Source of the DNA: Nelumbo lutea
Taxonomy: Eukaryota > Streptophyta > Magnoliopsida > Proteales > Nelumbonaceae
Assembly (NCBI GenBank): GCA_022828595.1
Contig: JAKGHH010000008.1
Span: forward strand, 1,796,728 to 1,860,727
DNA: 64,000 nt
Reading direction: 5' to 3'
The translations under genes and the position numbers were made by a program. This document shows positions 24,507 to 37,678 of the stretch, one piece after another; positions within the stretch are counted from its first letter, which is position 1; each line of letters opens with the position of its first letter. Under the pieces are notes generated by a model. That model saw only the letters and a list, made by a program, of their open reading frames with translations. It made no database searches and had not been told where the DNA came from.

Positions 24507-27213
24507 TCAGTCTAAATCAAGGAATTCCATTCTCTTTCTCATGGAGCCTTTCAGATCTGTAGCGTCCCTTTCTGCCTTCTGTGCCTGTAGAGGTGTGTCA
24601 ATTATAAACTTGTTCAACCTTACAAAACAACACAAGTAAAATCTAAAACATTTTAGATTTACATCTTTGGGTGTCCTTTTTTTGGTACACAATCTTTGGA
24701 TATCCTTTCCAACATTAGCAATAGGTCATTTGTGTTGTTTGCATACCAATTTAAAAAAAATAAAATCATTTCAACCCACATTTAGATGCCTAGTCTATTA
24801 CCAAAGCTAGAGACATACTTGCAGGCATGTGTGTGTGTAGATACTGGTATCTAGTAAAGGCACTAACAGCTATTCAAATGGATAGCTTTTCAAGTATAGC
24901 AATTTTACCAAAAAAAGGAAAACGTCTGACTGTGCAACTTACCCTCCTAATGTCTGCAGCTGAAACACGAGTCATATGTGGAGGAAGCTCCTCCCTTTCA
25001 AGATCCTATCCAATTAGAAAATCAAAAGATAACAACAATAAGAAAGTATATTGGAGGTGCTTCTGGAAAATAATTAAATATTATTAAGTAATGGTGAGAC
25101 TTTTAATACCAGTTCGCCAATTAAGACAACATTCTCCCCACGAATTACATAGAGGCCTAAGGGAATGTCACAATAAAGATCACCAACAATCACTCGCTCA
25201 CATGCACCTTCAAGAACGGCATTTGCTGTACATGAAGAGTTTAGAACAGATAAATTGTAAATGAAAGTAAACAAAAAGGGAATACACAAAATGCCAGTAA
25301 ATAATGAGAGAAAAAAGGTACCAAATTGATCAAATGACCGAAGTATCCCCAAGAGTTTTCGACCATCACGCAGCAAAACAAGAAGTTTCTCTGTGAAAGT
25401 AACAAGTGTGAGCTAACAAAATTAGACATGAAAACTATGCCATATCTTTCAATAATTCATAACACTATATCTTGTGCTGTTTAGGTCAGCATGCATCATT
25501 TATATTGGGAGATGGCTAAAATTGCATGATCTTTGGATTTAAATTCATACACCACATCTTTTCAGTTCTCTATTAAAACTTTTTTTTTGGGTAAACACCT
25601 TGAATTATATATATTACTTCCTTATGTAGAATGCATGCCACATAATAAAGGTTAAAAAGAAGGAATAATAATGAAAATTCAATAGATAATACAAAAATCA
25701 AGCATCTTGCGGCCACGGTACTTCTCCCTGCACCATTTCTTTTTCTATTGATTAGTTTCCAAACTTTGCTTTCAAACTCTAGTTTCTTTCACTTTTCCCA
25801 TGTTCAACCTTTTGTTTTAATCAGTACTTCAGTAGTAGAAGAAGTGCGATTACCAAACAAGATTCTTCCTCTGAACACCCTTCTCTGGCAAGGATATCGG
25901 CAATAGAATTTAAAACCCACGAGAAAGAGTAATTCAATCTAGAAATCCCTCGATGACAATCCTGAACATCCTATCAATTCAGACCAAGGTACAACATCCA
26001 TGGCCCTATCTAATTGAGACCTCAACAAACTCTAAATTACTTCCAACATGCACCCCTAAAGGCAGTCAACATTGTAATCTAGTACTGTGGTAATTCTATA
26101 TGAAACTTGTTCTGCATTCACATGCTTGTAACAATATGGTAGTATCACAATCAATGTCCTGATACCTTTAGTCACATCACAGACCATGAAAAATGTTGAA
26201 GTGAATCAAATCAAGAACCATATCATAAATCATAATATTATTTCTGCATTTTATAAACTTGACATATATAGAAATGTAATTTTACCCTATTTCAATCTAT
26301 TTTACCATATATACACTCAACAATAGAGTTAACCACTTGCACACCAGAATGACTCATTAACCTATATATGATGGAAAATAAACTCAATATGGTACCAGAT
26401 AGGTCTTCATTAACCCAAATAAATCATCTTCTAGTAAGGGTTAAAATAAGAGCCCCTTAAAAATTAAAAAAACAAAAAACAAAGAAATTGCATTCTTAAT
26501 TAACATATATATGAGATCTCATCATTATAGTTTATAAGTTACTTTAATTCATATCTTTATTTATTTTTTCTATTTGCATTAACTAGCCAACGTCTACACA
26601 CCCACCAGGAAATGCATCAAATGGGAACTAAATATCTATCTAAAAAATGCATCAAATGGGAAGACCAAAATTACTAGTCATCAGCTCACAGCGTTGACAA
26701 CACTGAAAAACGTGATAATTCTTTCTTACCCAAAACTGTAGTAACAAGGCAATATATATCCTGCACCCATAGAGGGAGGTATAACCCATATCCAGTGTGT
26801 CACATCCCAGGTGATTCCCTGACCAATAGGAATAGTGGGGTCAATGCAAACCGTGAGACTGTGAGAGAGGTTTTCCTCATCCAGAGTTCTAATAGATAAA
26901 GGAATAACTACTCCAAACTCCACACGACTAAACTAACAAATAATTTTGACAAAATCCGGATAAAGCAAGGGTTTGCCAACTACTGTAGGTAGTATTAACT
27001 ATTAACGCATTAAGTTAAACGTAGGCATACAAGAGGAAGGCCTCTTCTCAGTTCTAGTAAAATAAAGCAACGAAGCTGTTATCCAAACTACACAAGATTA
27101 AACCTTTAAGGCAACCCAGCCCATAATCTATCGAAAAATGACTGAAAAGCCTAATACGGATATCATTCATAATACCTACCAAATAGAGAAAAGAAAGCAC
27201 AACAGATATAGAT

Positions 27214-27287
<74 letters not shown>

Positions 27288-27355
27288 AGGTTACTGTCAA
27301 GATAGCTCGCAAGAGATGTGGAAAGGAAGATATCTTCCAGGCTTGCCCAAGACAT
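24507..27355 (-). CDS. LSM1: LSM1, Sm-like mRNA decapping cofactor
   Basis: Five minus-strand exons: 27355-27295, 25390-25322, 25225-25110, 25005-24943, 24584-24507; 387 nt, 128 residues, the expected length of plant LSM1. LSM1 is the subunit that defines the cytoplasmic LSM1-7 ring, which binds the 3' end of deadenylated mRNA and activates decapping in P-bodies. The Sm1 motif covers about residues 14-56 ([18 protein letters not shown], then [20 protein letters not shown]) and Sm2 about 67-80 ([14 protein letters not shown]). The C-terminal tail [17 protein letters not shown] and KRMEFLDLD is diagnostic of LSM1 rather than other LSM proteins. All junctions are GT-AG with agreeing phases. A 64-bp GA/CT microsatellite begins 12 bases after the exon 1 donor. 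Intron 1 is about 1.9 kb. Confidence 0.95.
27219..27282. repeat. (GA)32 microsatellite at LSM1 intron 1 donor
   Basis: An uninterrupted GA run of about 64 bases. On the LSM1 coding strand it is a CT tract starting 12 bases inside intron 1. Confidence 0.95.
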
Positions 27356-27534
27356 CGAGCTCTGACTTTTTCGGTATCTCAAAAATCACCGAAAAAATGC
27401 CAAAAACCGCAGCAAATGGCATTGGCAGCTGAATTCTCGGCTGCCTCAACACTCCTCCCGAGTCCCAACTAAACTCTTCACAACCTAATAACAGGAAAAG
27501 AAAACAACTCAACGAAATTAACTCAACTCCTTAA

Positions 27535-27805
27535 AAACCCTAGCTTCAGAAAGCATTTTAGCAGTAGATCTCCAACAATCACCAAAACCCTAATTTAACC
27601 AAACCCCATTAATTCATAGTCCTTGAGATCTAAAAGCATGGCTTCCTCAAACACAAATATCAAACACTAAATCAGATAAGATTTCCGGATTGAAATACTT
27701 AACGACTCGAAGACGCTCAAATCCAATCACCCCGGAAGAATTCCAAAAAAAAAGGAGCAGAGAAATGAAGGAACTTGGACGGAAAATGTTGGAATTTTAG
27801 GGTTA
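27535..27805 (-). promoter_or_regulatory. Telo-box motifs in LSM1 5' region
   Basis: AAACCCTAG (27535-27543) and AAACCCTAA (27585-27593) on the plus strand and the opposite TTAGGGTTA (27797-27805) lie 180-450 bases upstream of the LSM1 ATG. Telo-boxes are common near the starts of plant genes for RNA and ribosome functions. A second GA run (about 27893-27927) lies just beyond. Function is inferred from motif and place only. Confidence 0.5.
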
Positions 27806-27891
27806 GCGTTTGAACCTTCCGATCAGCACCTACAAGTTTATTTTCAGAAAGACATCCCCTTTTTCTCTTCCATCGACTTCAGAGTTCAGAC

Positions 27892-27929
<38 letters not shown>

Positions 27930-28580
27930 ATCCCTTTGACCAAAAGAACAGTATTTATCAGATACAGCAAATCGAGTTTTTTTCTTTTAAGACAATTGTT
28001 AGCATAATATCTCCACCATGCAAAACACCGACGCTATAGTCTATACTCTATACTCTATACCACTCAAATTATTTGCCACAAATGGGCCTCACTAGTTTGG
28101 TTGTAGCGTTTAGAGGTGGCAATTGGGTGGAGTCTGTTAATTTGGGCAACAACCCGTCAATTAACCCACCAATCCCATTTAATGCCACTTGATTTACCAT
28201 TTTACCTACTAGGCTACTAGTGAAAAGACGCTTTTTCCTCAAATGCCCCTTTAGAGGCTTGGATAATGTTTGCTATGAGAATGGTTTCTGTATCGAGTCG
28301 TTTTCAGTTTTCACCATGTCAGGCATTTTGTTCTGTCTTTTTTTTCCGGTGTGATTGATTAGTGTTTTCTAGCCCTTTCAAACTCTCGTACATTTTGACA
28401 TTTCTTCCAATGTAAATAATATTAATTTTCACCATTTAGTTTATGTGAATATAAAATATGCTTAAAAGCTAAAGTTATTTTACCAAATTCTAAAGTGCTG
28501 CATATGTAAAAAAACGATAATAATATAAAATATTATTATAATTAACAAAGATCTTAACGAATTCAAAGCATTTGTGTGTT

Positions 28581-28985
28581 TAGGGATGATAATTTCTCAT
28601 TTTCTCGATTTTTTTGGAAATTCGCTTCGAAAAGGGTTGGGATGGGGAAATTTTCATCCCCATTAGCGGGAATAGGGAGAGCACTCCCCACCCTATGAGA
28701 TTCCCACTAATATATATGTATATATGTACATCTATATATTAACATTTTAAAAATATAGTTAAATATGCTTGAATTTTTTTATAGGAATATAAATTTTAAT
28801 TATTTTATTAATACCTTTTTAAATAAAATAAAAAAATAAAAACAAAATGATTAACATTATAAAAAATTACGAAGAATGGAGATCCCCGTGGGAACGGAGA
28901 TAGGGATAACCTTGTCCCTGTTAATAGGAACGAGGACAGGGATGAGGATTTTCACAGGGACGGGCCCGCCCCGTTGCCATTCCTA
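28581..28985. mobile_element. hAT-like MITE, TAGGGATGGCAAT family
   Basis: A 405-bp relative of 7547-8050. It starts TAGGGATGATAATTTCTC and ends with the inverse of TAGGAATGGCAACGGGGC. The flanking 8-mers TGTGTGTT and CGTGTATC differ only by transitions, consistent with an aged target duplication. Subterminal GGGGATG-type motifs are shared with the other copy; the core is AT-rich. Confidence 0.7.
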
Positions 28986-30349
28986 CGTGTATCCCATTTC
29001 ATTCAAATTTAGTGGGGTCATAATTAATTTCACATCATATGATAAAGTTATTAGTCATATAATTGGGATAAGGGTTAGATGACGATGATGATATAAATCT
29101 TTTGCAAACATCAGAATTTGAGCTGTAATCTTTAATTTATGAAATAACACTGGATTAATTGACTGCTTGGCCAGAAGCTAAAAAGAAAATTAAACATATC
29201 CTACAAGCATACGACACAGTGAATTTTTAACCCCAAAATGTATTTTTTCTTTAACTAATTGTTTTTGCTTCAACTTCAAAGAATCAATTCTCAAAATGAG
29301 AATTTGAAGCAGTAACTTAACAGTTAAATTTTTGAATCAAAGAAACTATCGAAATTAATAGACTGAAACAAGGCCAAACGCAGCTTTTCATTTGAATTAA
29401 CTATCCCGTCCACATAAAAGTGGAAATCCTGAACGAGTGGAGGAGCCCATGGGCCATCGTCCCGCACTATCAGCCCAAATCGATGCGAGAAGTCCAAATC
29501 TGGTGATTTTTGAAAAGCTTTAAATGGAGTTTTTAATTTTTGAAAAGCCCAAATGATATGAAAAGGTGTGAAAAAAATACACCTTAACTAAATGAGGTTC
29601 AAGCTGTTCAAATCTTAATGCAAAAACTTGATACATCTTTTGACTGTTAAATTTACTAAGATCTTCCTTAAAAAACTTGCCAAACTGCCCTGATTCATCT
29701 TCTTGGCCTCAAGCAGAACCAGATATGCAGGGTAGCCCTTAATTATTTTCTCCCTCAATTTCACGTGGAAGTTTACAACAAGATAACCTAATTCCCCACT
29801 TCTGAACTGATGTTTACTGCTGACCCTTTTCATTGACGGTGCTGAAGAGACCATCTATAATATATGCTGATGAATCGAGACTAGAGCAAGTGGACTGCAG
29901 TTTGCTTATTCTCACCAATTACCATTGACATGACCTTGACCTTGGCTTTTGAGTGGTAGCTTTCAAGAAAAGAGCAAAAAAAAGAAGCATGTAATGAGAA
30001 CTCCACAAGCTTTCAGCTTTCCAACTGTTCGATGAAAGATGATAAGGTATCTTTCAAAAGTTGGCAACTACTCATTCCAGATATGAATGAAGCAGAGAGT
30101 CTTACCTTTTTCATCAGTAGATGATAATGAAAGCATATATGTATGCATGCATTTTGGATTATTTTTATTGCTTTTTTTTTATATATATAACTTGTGCCAA
30201 AGTATGCATGCCATACATAATTAAGGAGGATATTGGCTTCAAGATTCAAAATATATATCATAATTCAAACATAGATATGTTAAGATGAATTATTTTAATA
30301 TTTAAACCTATTAAAAGGACCTAAATTTTAGTATTTGGTGGCTCGGTGG

Positions 30350-30679
30350 AATTCACATCTGCGCCCCACAAGTGACCCACAGTACATCCTAACCGTATAT
30401 TGGGAGTATCTCTCCAGTTCGAATGAATTGGAGACAAAATCATACACCCCCGACTGAACTATCTATCGAAGTTGAACACACCAGTGCTCACTCTGGGCCT
30501 CATCTGGGACTCAGTTATACTGAACATTGGCGTGTTCAACCATGATAGATAGTTCAGCCGGATGTGTATGTTTTTGTCTCCAACTAATCCGCTCCCTCCC
30601 ATATTTTCCCTTGGGAGATGCCCCTAATACACGGTTGGGTGTGTTGTGGGGTGCCCTCTGTGGGGCGCAGATGTGAATT
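30350..30679. mobile_element. Long foldback element
   Basis: The left end AATTCACATCTGCGCCCCAC is exactly mirrored at the right end, and pairing continues at intervals inwards, with a strong inner stem around GACTGAACTATCTATC and its inverse. The two halves could fold into one hairpin about 150 bp long. A related fragment lies at 44095-44230. No clear target duplication, so the transposon superfamily is unsure. Confidence 0.75.
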
Positions 30680-32326
30680 GGGCTATGACCCTGAGCATAT
30701 CGTACTTTTTTGGCTTTGTTTATATTTAAAATGAAGAGGGAAAAAATTAAGGAAGATATAAGTTCAACAAAATATATGTGCTACTGTAAATTAAAAGATA
30801 TGTTAAAAATTGTGGAATGAAAATTTTGGAACATTAATTATATATTAATAGTTGTAATGTATTTCTAATTATTTACAAATAAAATCATGTTTTATATTAT
30901 AAGAATCTGTTAACAAAGCAATCACACATTTTAATGAAAAGTTCCCATAATTTCTGTATCTTTGAATTATTTAGTACTTAATATTTCTTAACCCATTTTT
31001 TGTAAGAAATTTCATTAAAAAACGGAACAGAGAGAACACAAAGAACAACCACAAAAAAGAGACTATAGACCAGCTAGAGCCAGTGGTTCAGAACTTCAGA
31101 TACGTACATATCTGATCTTATTTCTACGCCTAGCTTCATTAAGATCATAATGAGCCAAATATTTTACTAACTTCATTTGCAACTCTCAACATTAATTGAT
31201 CACCCAAAAGCAAGCTGTGAGCTAGTCACGGGTGAAGCAAAGCCAAATGGAGTTCATTTTGGCTCTTTATAGAAAAGGAGAAAATTCTTCTCTATCATGA
31301 AAATTCTAAATTATCTAAAACATGGGAGACATAGGCCTGCTATCCACCATGAAAAGGTTTCCTTCTTTTTCTTAAGGAGCAGGCTCTTATTATCCTTTCC
31401 CTATCTGCTAGCCATGCATGTCATTCAACAATTTTTTTTTTTCCCATCTAAATTTTGCAAAACCAAACTTATAGAATTTTATAGGTGCCATACGCAAACA
31501 ATTAATGTTGCCACGTGGCCACTGCTTTAGCCCCATGAGTCATGAGACCATTCATGGATGATTCATTCCCATCAGTGTCTTCTGTTATTTTTAATTCCGC
31601 TTACACCTATGCACCTCTTCTACCCGATTACTCCTTAAATAGTCACTGTTGATCAATCATCCTTCCTTATTTGTATTGTTTTATACCCTCCCTCCCTCTA
31701 TCTCCCTTTTCTATTTTAAAAATTAAAACGATCCCAACCCAAAGGCTTACGTTCATCAGTTCAATCTTTACCCACAATTCCACAGATTGAAAGTTAAAAG
31801 CAGAAGTGGAAAAATACTACCTTCTGTTAATATCAAATCCATTAATTGCAGCCCATGAGATTATATCTGAATTAATTATTACACATTACACGTCCAACCG
31901 TCAAAAAAAGGAACGGAAAACATGTCTAAAAGATCCAAAAAAAAAAGTCTTAATATATATAATATCAACATGACTGCACAAATCCTTTGATCCCAACGAT
32001 CACACCTCGCATTGCTTTATCATGTCTTTTAATATATAATCACCTTCATTGGCTTTATTCATGGCTGACCCTGATGGCTTGGTTCCAGCTATTTGAATTC
32101 TTCGATCCAAGGATAGCCCCTCCTCAGTCAATAAGATAATGATGAAATGCTTCTGGTTCCAGCTATTTAACAATAAGGAATCAATGCTTCTTATTCCGAG
32201 CAAATGGGTGATAAACAATAATATAAGTCTGGTTTCAAAAAGAAAAGAGAAACATTTATTGGACATTAGGCTCACTAGTCTTCTTACCACAATATCTTTC
32301 CATTTCTAGCTGAAATGGAGGAAATC

Positions 32327-34465
32327 TTATATCTCTAGAACAATGTCTGCATTCAAAAGATAATTACCATAAGTCTTCTTCATATACCCATTTCCCATTC
32401 CTGCATGGGAAATCAAACCATTGTGTGATCATTTGTAAAAACTTACATTCTGAATCTGTCTTGTCCCATTTACATCCATCATCTGATGTTTCCTCTAGTT
32501 CATCATCTTGGTTGATTGCCTTCAGCATTTGTCTGTTGTCTAGGTACTTCTTTAATGATGATGCACTGGAACTTTGGGGATATATCTTTTTGTGAAGAAT
32601 GGCTCTTAAAAGCTACAACAGCAATATTATTTGTTAAAAGCATGAAATAAAATAAAAAAATAGCATCCATACCATACACAAAATACATACATAGGCATGA
32701 TATATGCATACATGCACATATAAATTTGTTTACATGTAGCATATGCGTAAATATCTGTTTATGCACCTCCACCTATAAATGGTGTAATTGAGGAGATCTG
32801 AAGTTGCTGACTAGTGCCTCTAACCAAGTTTATACTCCTAAAGGATCAGTTTCTAGCATAAGATGGGTCCTTCATGAGAGGGGACAAAAATTGGCTTTAA
32901 TTCTACATTTGATGAAAAGATTTTCTGCAACTATGGTCGATCACATACAACTCCGATGAAATATGAACATGCTAATGTTAATTTTAAACCAAACACCAGT
33001 TGATGTGTTATTTCGTTTCTTCTTCCAAACACTGACATATTCACATTTTATTGAGGGGTCTCCAGATTATCCTACGACCACGATTACAGATCCAATTCCA
33101 GCCTGTGATGTCTAGAGCTGCTGAGTGACTGTATGGACTAACACCTACATACTTCATCATAAATACATATACATATGTATGTGGAACCCAGATTTCCTAC
33201 TCACTTTCTCTACCCACACCCTACCTACGCTACACTGCAACCCCACATCTCACAATACAAGATGGCGATGTGTGGCTGCAATTCACGGCGGGTAGAGTGT
33301 GGTGGGCAGGAAATCCCGTTTGATGTATATGTGAATGAATGTGTGTGTATATATATATACCTTCTCCATCCTTGACTCCGGAAGCTGATCCCATAAACTT
33401 GGAGCAGGAGCAGGAGCTGGTGGGAAACCACTTCTGCAGACGAAGATCTTCTTAAGAAGAAAAGAAATCGATCTTTTTCCGATTGCTTTCTTGCCGTCCA
33501 CACAAACGTCTTTGCCCTTGCTCAAGACGATACTGGTATTACGTAGCAGATTATTATCATTCTTGTCCTCCGAATCTTCACAGAACTTATGGCAATTCGT
33601 TCGATCCACGTCTAAACTGGATGGACAGTTTAGAAACTTATCAAGTGGGAGATGAATGGTTTCTCCTAGATTTGTTGATTCAGTCCCAATGGAGTCTGGT
33701 TTATGCGATAATAGCTTGGTTAGCTCTTTCTCTAATTTCCCAACTTCTTCAGCTGTAAAATCTAGTAGATCTTGTGATGAAGATGGATTTTCCAGAGGAT
33801 CACGCCTCTCTGACTCTCCTTTTAATTCATTATTTCCAAATGTCCCAATTGCCAACAGCCCATGAGGCCAGTCACTGAATTCTTCTTTAAGAGGTTCTCG
33901 CAAATTAGGATCTGCATAGCAGAACAAGGCTAAAGAAATGAGGATCATCATTCTATCGAAAGCAAAAAGCTCATGGATGGTTTCTGATCAAATATGAAAA
34001 ATGTAGTAAAAATTGATCAAACAAATGGTGACGGAGAAATAATTTTATCCACAGTTTTGAAACTTATTTCTCATGTATGTACATACAATACATGCACATA
34101 AGATAATATAAGTATACTGTTAAATTATTAGGGATCATTGGATCAAGCGATTTTTCTTCTTATTTATTCAAATATAATTCCCTAATTAAAATATTTTTCT
34201 ATTTCAATATATCTTAATAACAAGATTAGAGTCAAAAGAAAATGGTAAACCAAGGGAAACTCATCTGTTTTCATGAATAAATAATGTGATCCCAAGCCTA
34301 GCTGGTGAGGCTACAATTTGGCTAAATTGTTAAACCATATCAAAACCCAATATATCTTTGCTTCAATTACAGCACATTATGGATTTGAAAATTTTTGGGC
34401 TTAAATAGAGGGAGAGATGCCCATTTAAATTATATCAGATTAGAGAGTATATTTCCTCTTATTGA

Positions 34466-34496
<31 letters not shown>

Positions 34497-35734
34497 TCGT
34501 AAATATCAGTAGTGGAGTAATTAGTATAAACCTACCTAAATTCTAAGTTTTTTTTTTCATTTTTTTGGCTGTATAAAATTATATGTTCGTTGATTCACAG
34601 TATCAAACACTTTTTCCTCTAAATATTCTTTTGAGTTTTGAGGACCCAAATATCACATATGCATGGTGGGCCATCGTGTTCCCACAAGTTTCAAAATGGA
34701 TCAAAGCCCAAACTCTGCGCTCATAAGAGAATTATGAGCACCAGATCCTGTTATAAATGGGCCCAAAAATAAATGGTTAGAATGGCCCAATCTTTTCGAA
34801 TGAGACATTTGTGCAGCACACGCCGTATGATACGTGAAAAAGAAGTGTGGGAAAAGGCTTCTTCAAGCCTATGGTACACTTTCTCTCCTTTCATGGAAAA
34901 TAAATAATAATTCAACTTTGGCCTTTCAAAAAGATTAAAAAGAATCCATTGAGATTTGATCTAACTGTGCTCATCTGAACGGTCAAGATTGAGAAAAATG
35001 TCAACTCTAAAACAACTATGGAGTATTATATCACAAGTTTTTTTCTGTTAATTTTGTTTAATTCTATTTCAAAAAAGGGTTTCTCCTAGTCGGGTCAACT
35101 ATGGAGCATCCCCACCTACCAGATTCATATGTTCCTAACACATGGAGGATTCATATGGTGGATTTGGGCTACGAGGTCCACTGGATCTTTCATGAAGATT
35201 CAGTTACACAGCCTACATCAGCCCATGCCCAATCTAGTATTCGATATGACCCAATCAATTATAGCGGGCCAAACTTATAATTTTTTTTTTAAATATAAAA
35301 AGTAAGGAAAAAAATTTGAGCCCACATGTTCCCACTTTATTTTTGGGCTAGTTAATAAATTAAATTTAAATAAATATATGATGCATGGCTATGGCTAGAG
35401 ATGGAGGATATCATATGGTAGCATACCCCACAAGTACAGACATCAACAACCCGTGTAGTCAAGTGTTTGGAGTCATTCTTTTGGCCATTCTTAGATTATG
35501 GAGGGCTTCACAGAAGGAATACACCCCCCCCCCCCCAAAGCTCTTGAGCTCTTCCCTTCATATGCTTTTGGGCTTGGGCGGAGGAGGTGACCCCCCCAGA
35601 TGAAGAGAATTGTTCTGGGTTTTCATCTACTTGTCACTGTGGTGGCCACATTCAATTAACCTGTCTGATACAACAGCAAGCTATTGTATCCATCCTTGTT
35701 GTCACTTAACATGTTATGTTCAGAATCACTATGG

Positions 35735-35772
<38 letters not shown>

Positions 35773-36937
35773 GATAATCACAGATATTAGGGTCCTCCAT
35801 AGCAATAAGCAAGAAACAACTGAAAACTCAAAGAGCAAAAGGACATATAAAATAATAATACAACAAATGAAACAATTGAATAGACATAAATAGAAAATAC
35901 GAAAAAAGTAGATAGATGCATTTCATCTGTTTCGGGGGTTTTCTTTTTCTTTTCTTTTTTTTGTGGGAGGGGGAGTAAGATGTTATCTGTTTTGTTTAGA
36001 ACTTGGAAGAAAGTTTTTCATCATATTCTCACTGATCTTAATGTGCTATTGTTTTTCTTTCCCTTTCATCTTCTGAGTTCTGAGTTCTGAATTCTTCCCG
36101 CTCTGGCCTTGGTATCAAGGAGTCAGGTTGAAGAATATACAGCCTATTGATCTGAAGAAAGTACCAAAGGAAAAGGGAATACAGCCTCTTGAATAACAAG
36201 ATACCCGGTTCTCTAGACAATGTAAAACAGTAGAGACCACACGATTCTCCAACTCTCAGTTCGGAATAATCAGCATTTCAATTGTTTCAGTAGAGAATTT
36301 GAGAACACAAAACTACTGTCATGGAGTCAACAACTGAAATGACGTGACAATCTCCCCTTTTCTTATTCTCTTTTCATATTTTTTTTTTTCAAGTAACAAC
36401 ATCAGTTCGTATTCGTACTAAAGAAACAATGCATCATCAATTCAGAGCCTTACAAAAGCTGAATATATGAATAAGAACTATATTTCAAGCAAAACAAAAA
36501 GGAAAAGGATGGAGAAAAAAAATTGTACATATATGAATGGCATCACATCAGAATACTAGTCTCAACGCTATAACATAACAACGAGACTGAAAAGAAGTAA
36601 GCAATCTTTAGTATTAATCTTATATCAAAAAATATAGAAAAGAAAAAGAATATATCAAACAACACTTACGATTAGGTAAGACCCCACTTGGTTTCTTGTT
36701 ACCCTGTCTCCCATGAATCTTACTTTGCATCCAACTGAAGATCTGCAAAAAATAAATAAGTAACAAAATCCAAGAGCTTTCGCTTAGTATAATAACTGAA
36801 GATATATACAAGCTTTTTAGCCTTCTCATTGAGGCAAAAAAGAAAAAAGAAAGAACAGAGCAAGCACTGAGCCTTCTGGAAGAACATAAACAATAACGAA
36901 AAATCTCTCTCCAAGCCTTTTGTTGGTTTACCTTCAT
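32327..36937 (-). CDS. LAZY: LAZY/DRO1-like gravitropism protein (IGT family)
   Basis: Five minus-strand coding exons: 36937-36932 (just ATG AAG), 36742-36670, 33911-33361, 32612-32447, 32346-32327; 816 nt, 271 residues. LAZY/DRO1 proteins act in statocyte gravity signalling, steering auxin flow and setting root and shoot growth angle. Visible conserved regions: N-terminal IFSWMQSKIHGRQ (3-15); the IGT signature WPHGLLAIGTFG (41-52); FLLKKIFVC (about 177-185); LLRAILHKKIYPQ (211-223); and the C-terminal SEYIVLEI (264-271), the EAR-like end typical of DRO1/LAZY2-4. A PAPAPAP run precedes exon 3's end. The tiny first and last coding exons are characteristic of the family. Intron 2 is about 2.8 kb with (AAT)n and (CT)n repeats; intron 3 starts with a TA/TG microsatellite. 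LAZY4/DRO1-type is most likely. Confidence 0.93.
34467..34495. repeat. (AAT)n microsatellite in LAZY intron 2
   Basis: About ten AAT units in the long intron 2 of the LAZY gene. A (CT)n run lies in the same intron at about 35734-35770. Confidence 0.9.
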
Positions 36938-37138
36938 TCTCTTTTGTTGTATAGAGAGACGAACTTGAGAAATCTTTTAAAAGTGCATATGGAGACGGTG
37001 GCGATGGGAGGGACCAATTGTGGCGGAAGTGGTGGTCCTAGAAGTAGAAGACGACTCAGCTGGTCTCAGGTGTGCAGTGCAAACATAAATCCTCTAAAGT
37101 CTAATCCAATGAGAACTTGGGGAGTTTTTAACTTTTAA

Positions 37139-37152
37139 ATATATATATATAT

Positions 37153-37191
<39 letters not shown>
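37139..37191 (-). promoter_or_regulatory. TATA-rich and GA-repeat stretch upstream of LAZY
   Basis: An (AT)n run at 37139-37155 followed by a 32-bp GA run (37160-37191) lies 200-255 bases upstream of the LAZY ATG. Read on the gene's strand it is a CT/GA tract followed by TATATA. GA tracts can bind plant BPC factors. Whether this is the core promoter cannot be decided from sequence alone. Confidence 0.4.
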
Positions 37192-37194
<3 letters not shown>

Positions 37195-37678
37195 GCGATT
37201 AGAAGGAATTCCACGGCCAGTCGGCCAGCGAGTACTTGAGATTGGTTCAACTTCCCATTACGGCCTTTTGCTCCTCTCTATCTCTTTCAGCTTTTTCTGT
37301 GGTTTTTCCAACTACTATGCTCGTGGCCCCACTCGCTCTCGCTCACTTAACTCGTTCTTCTTATCTTAAAATTAATTATTTCCAGATGCTTTATTATTTT
37401 TTTCCCGCATAGGCTGTTATTATCTCGAGCATCTTTGGCTGTCAACCACCGTAGGGCTTCCAACGGGTCGGGTCTGGTTCGGGGAAGGGTGTGAATCAAT
37501 GGGAACAAATTATAGATTTAAAACCGACCCAATTATTAATCGGAAAACTGAATCTGATCCTATTAACTGACATTTACCCTTTCGGTAAGTCATTTATTTG
37601 GATAAATGTAATTACCCGACCAAGTATATTTTAAGAAATTAATATTTATTTAAATAAGTACACTTTTTATTGTTTTTT

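Larger units (their letters stand above)
27356..32326. other. Intergenic region, LSM1 to LAZY gene
   Basis: About 5 kb between the LSM1 5' end and the LAZY 3' end, both on the minus strand. It holds the LSM1 promoter region, a hAT-like MITE (28581-28985) and a long foldback element (30350-30679). No further gene is supported; short ORFs near 29.6-30.3 and 31.3 kb look random. Confidence 0.6.

Noticed and set aside
28876..29082. 68-codon ORF rich in Gly-Thr
   Set aside because: It lies in the end repeats of the MITE at 28581-28985.
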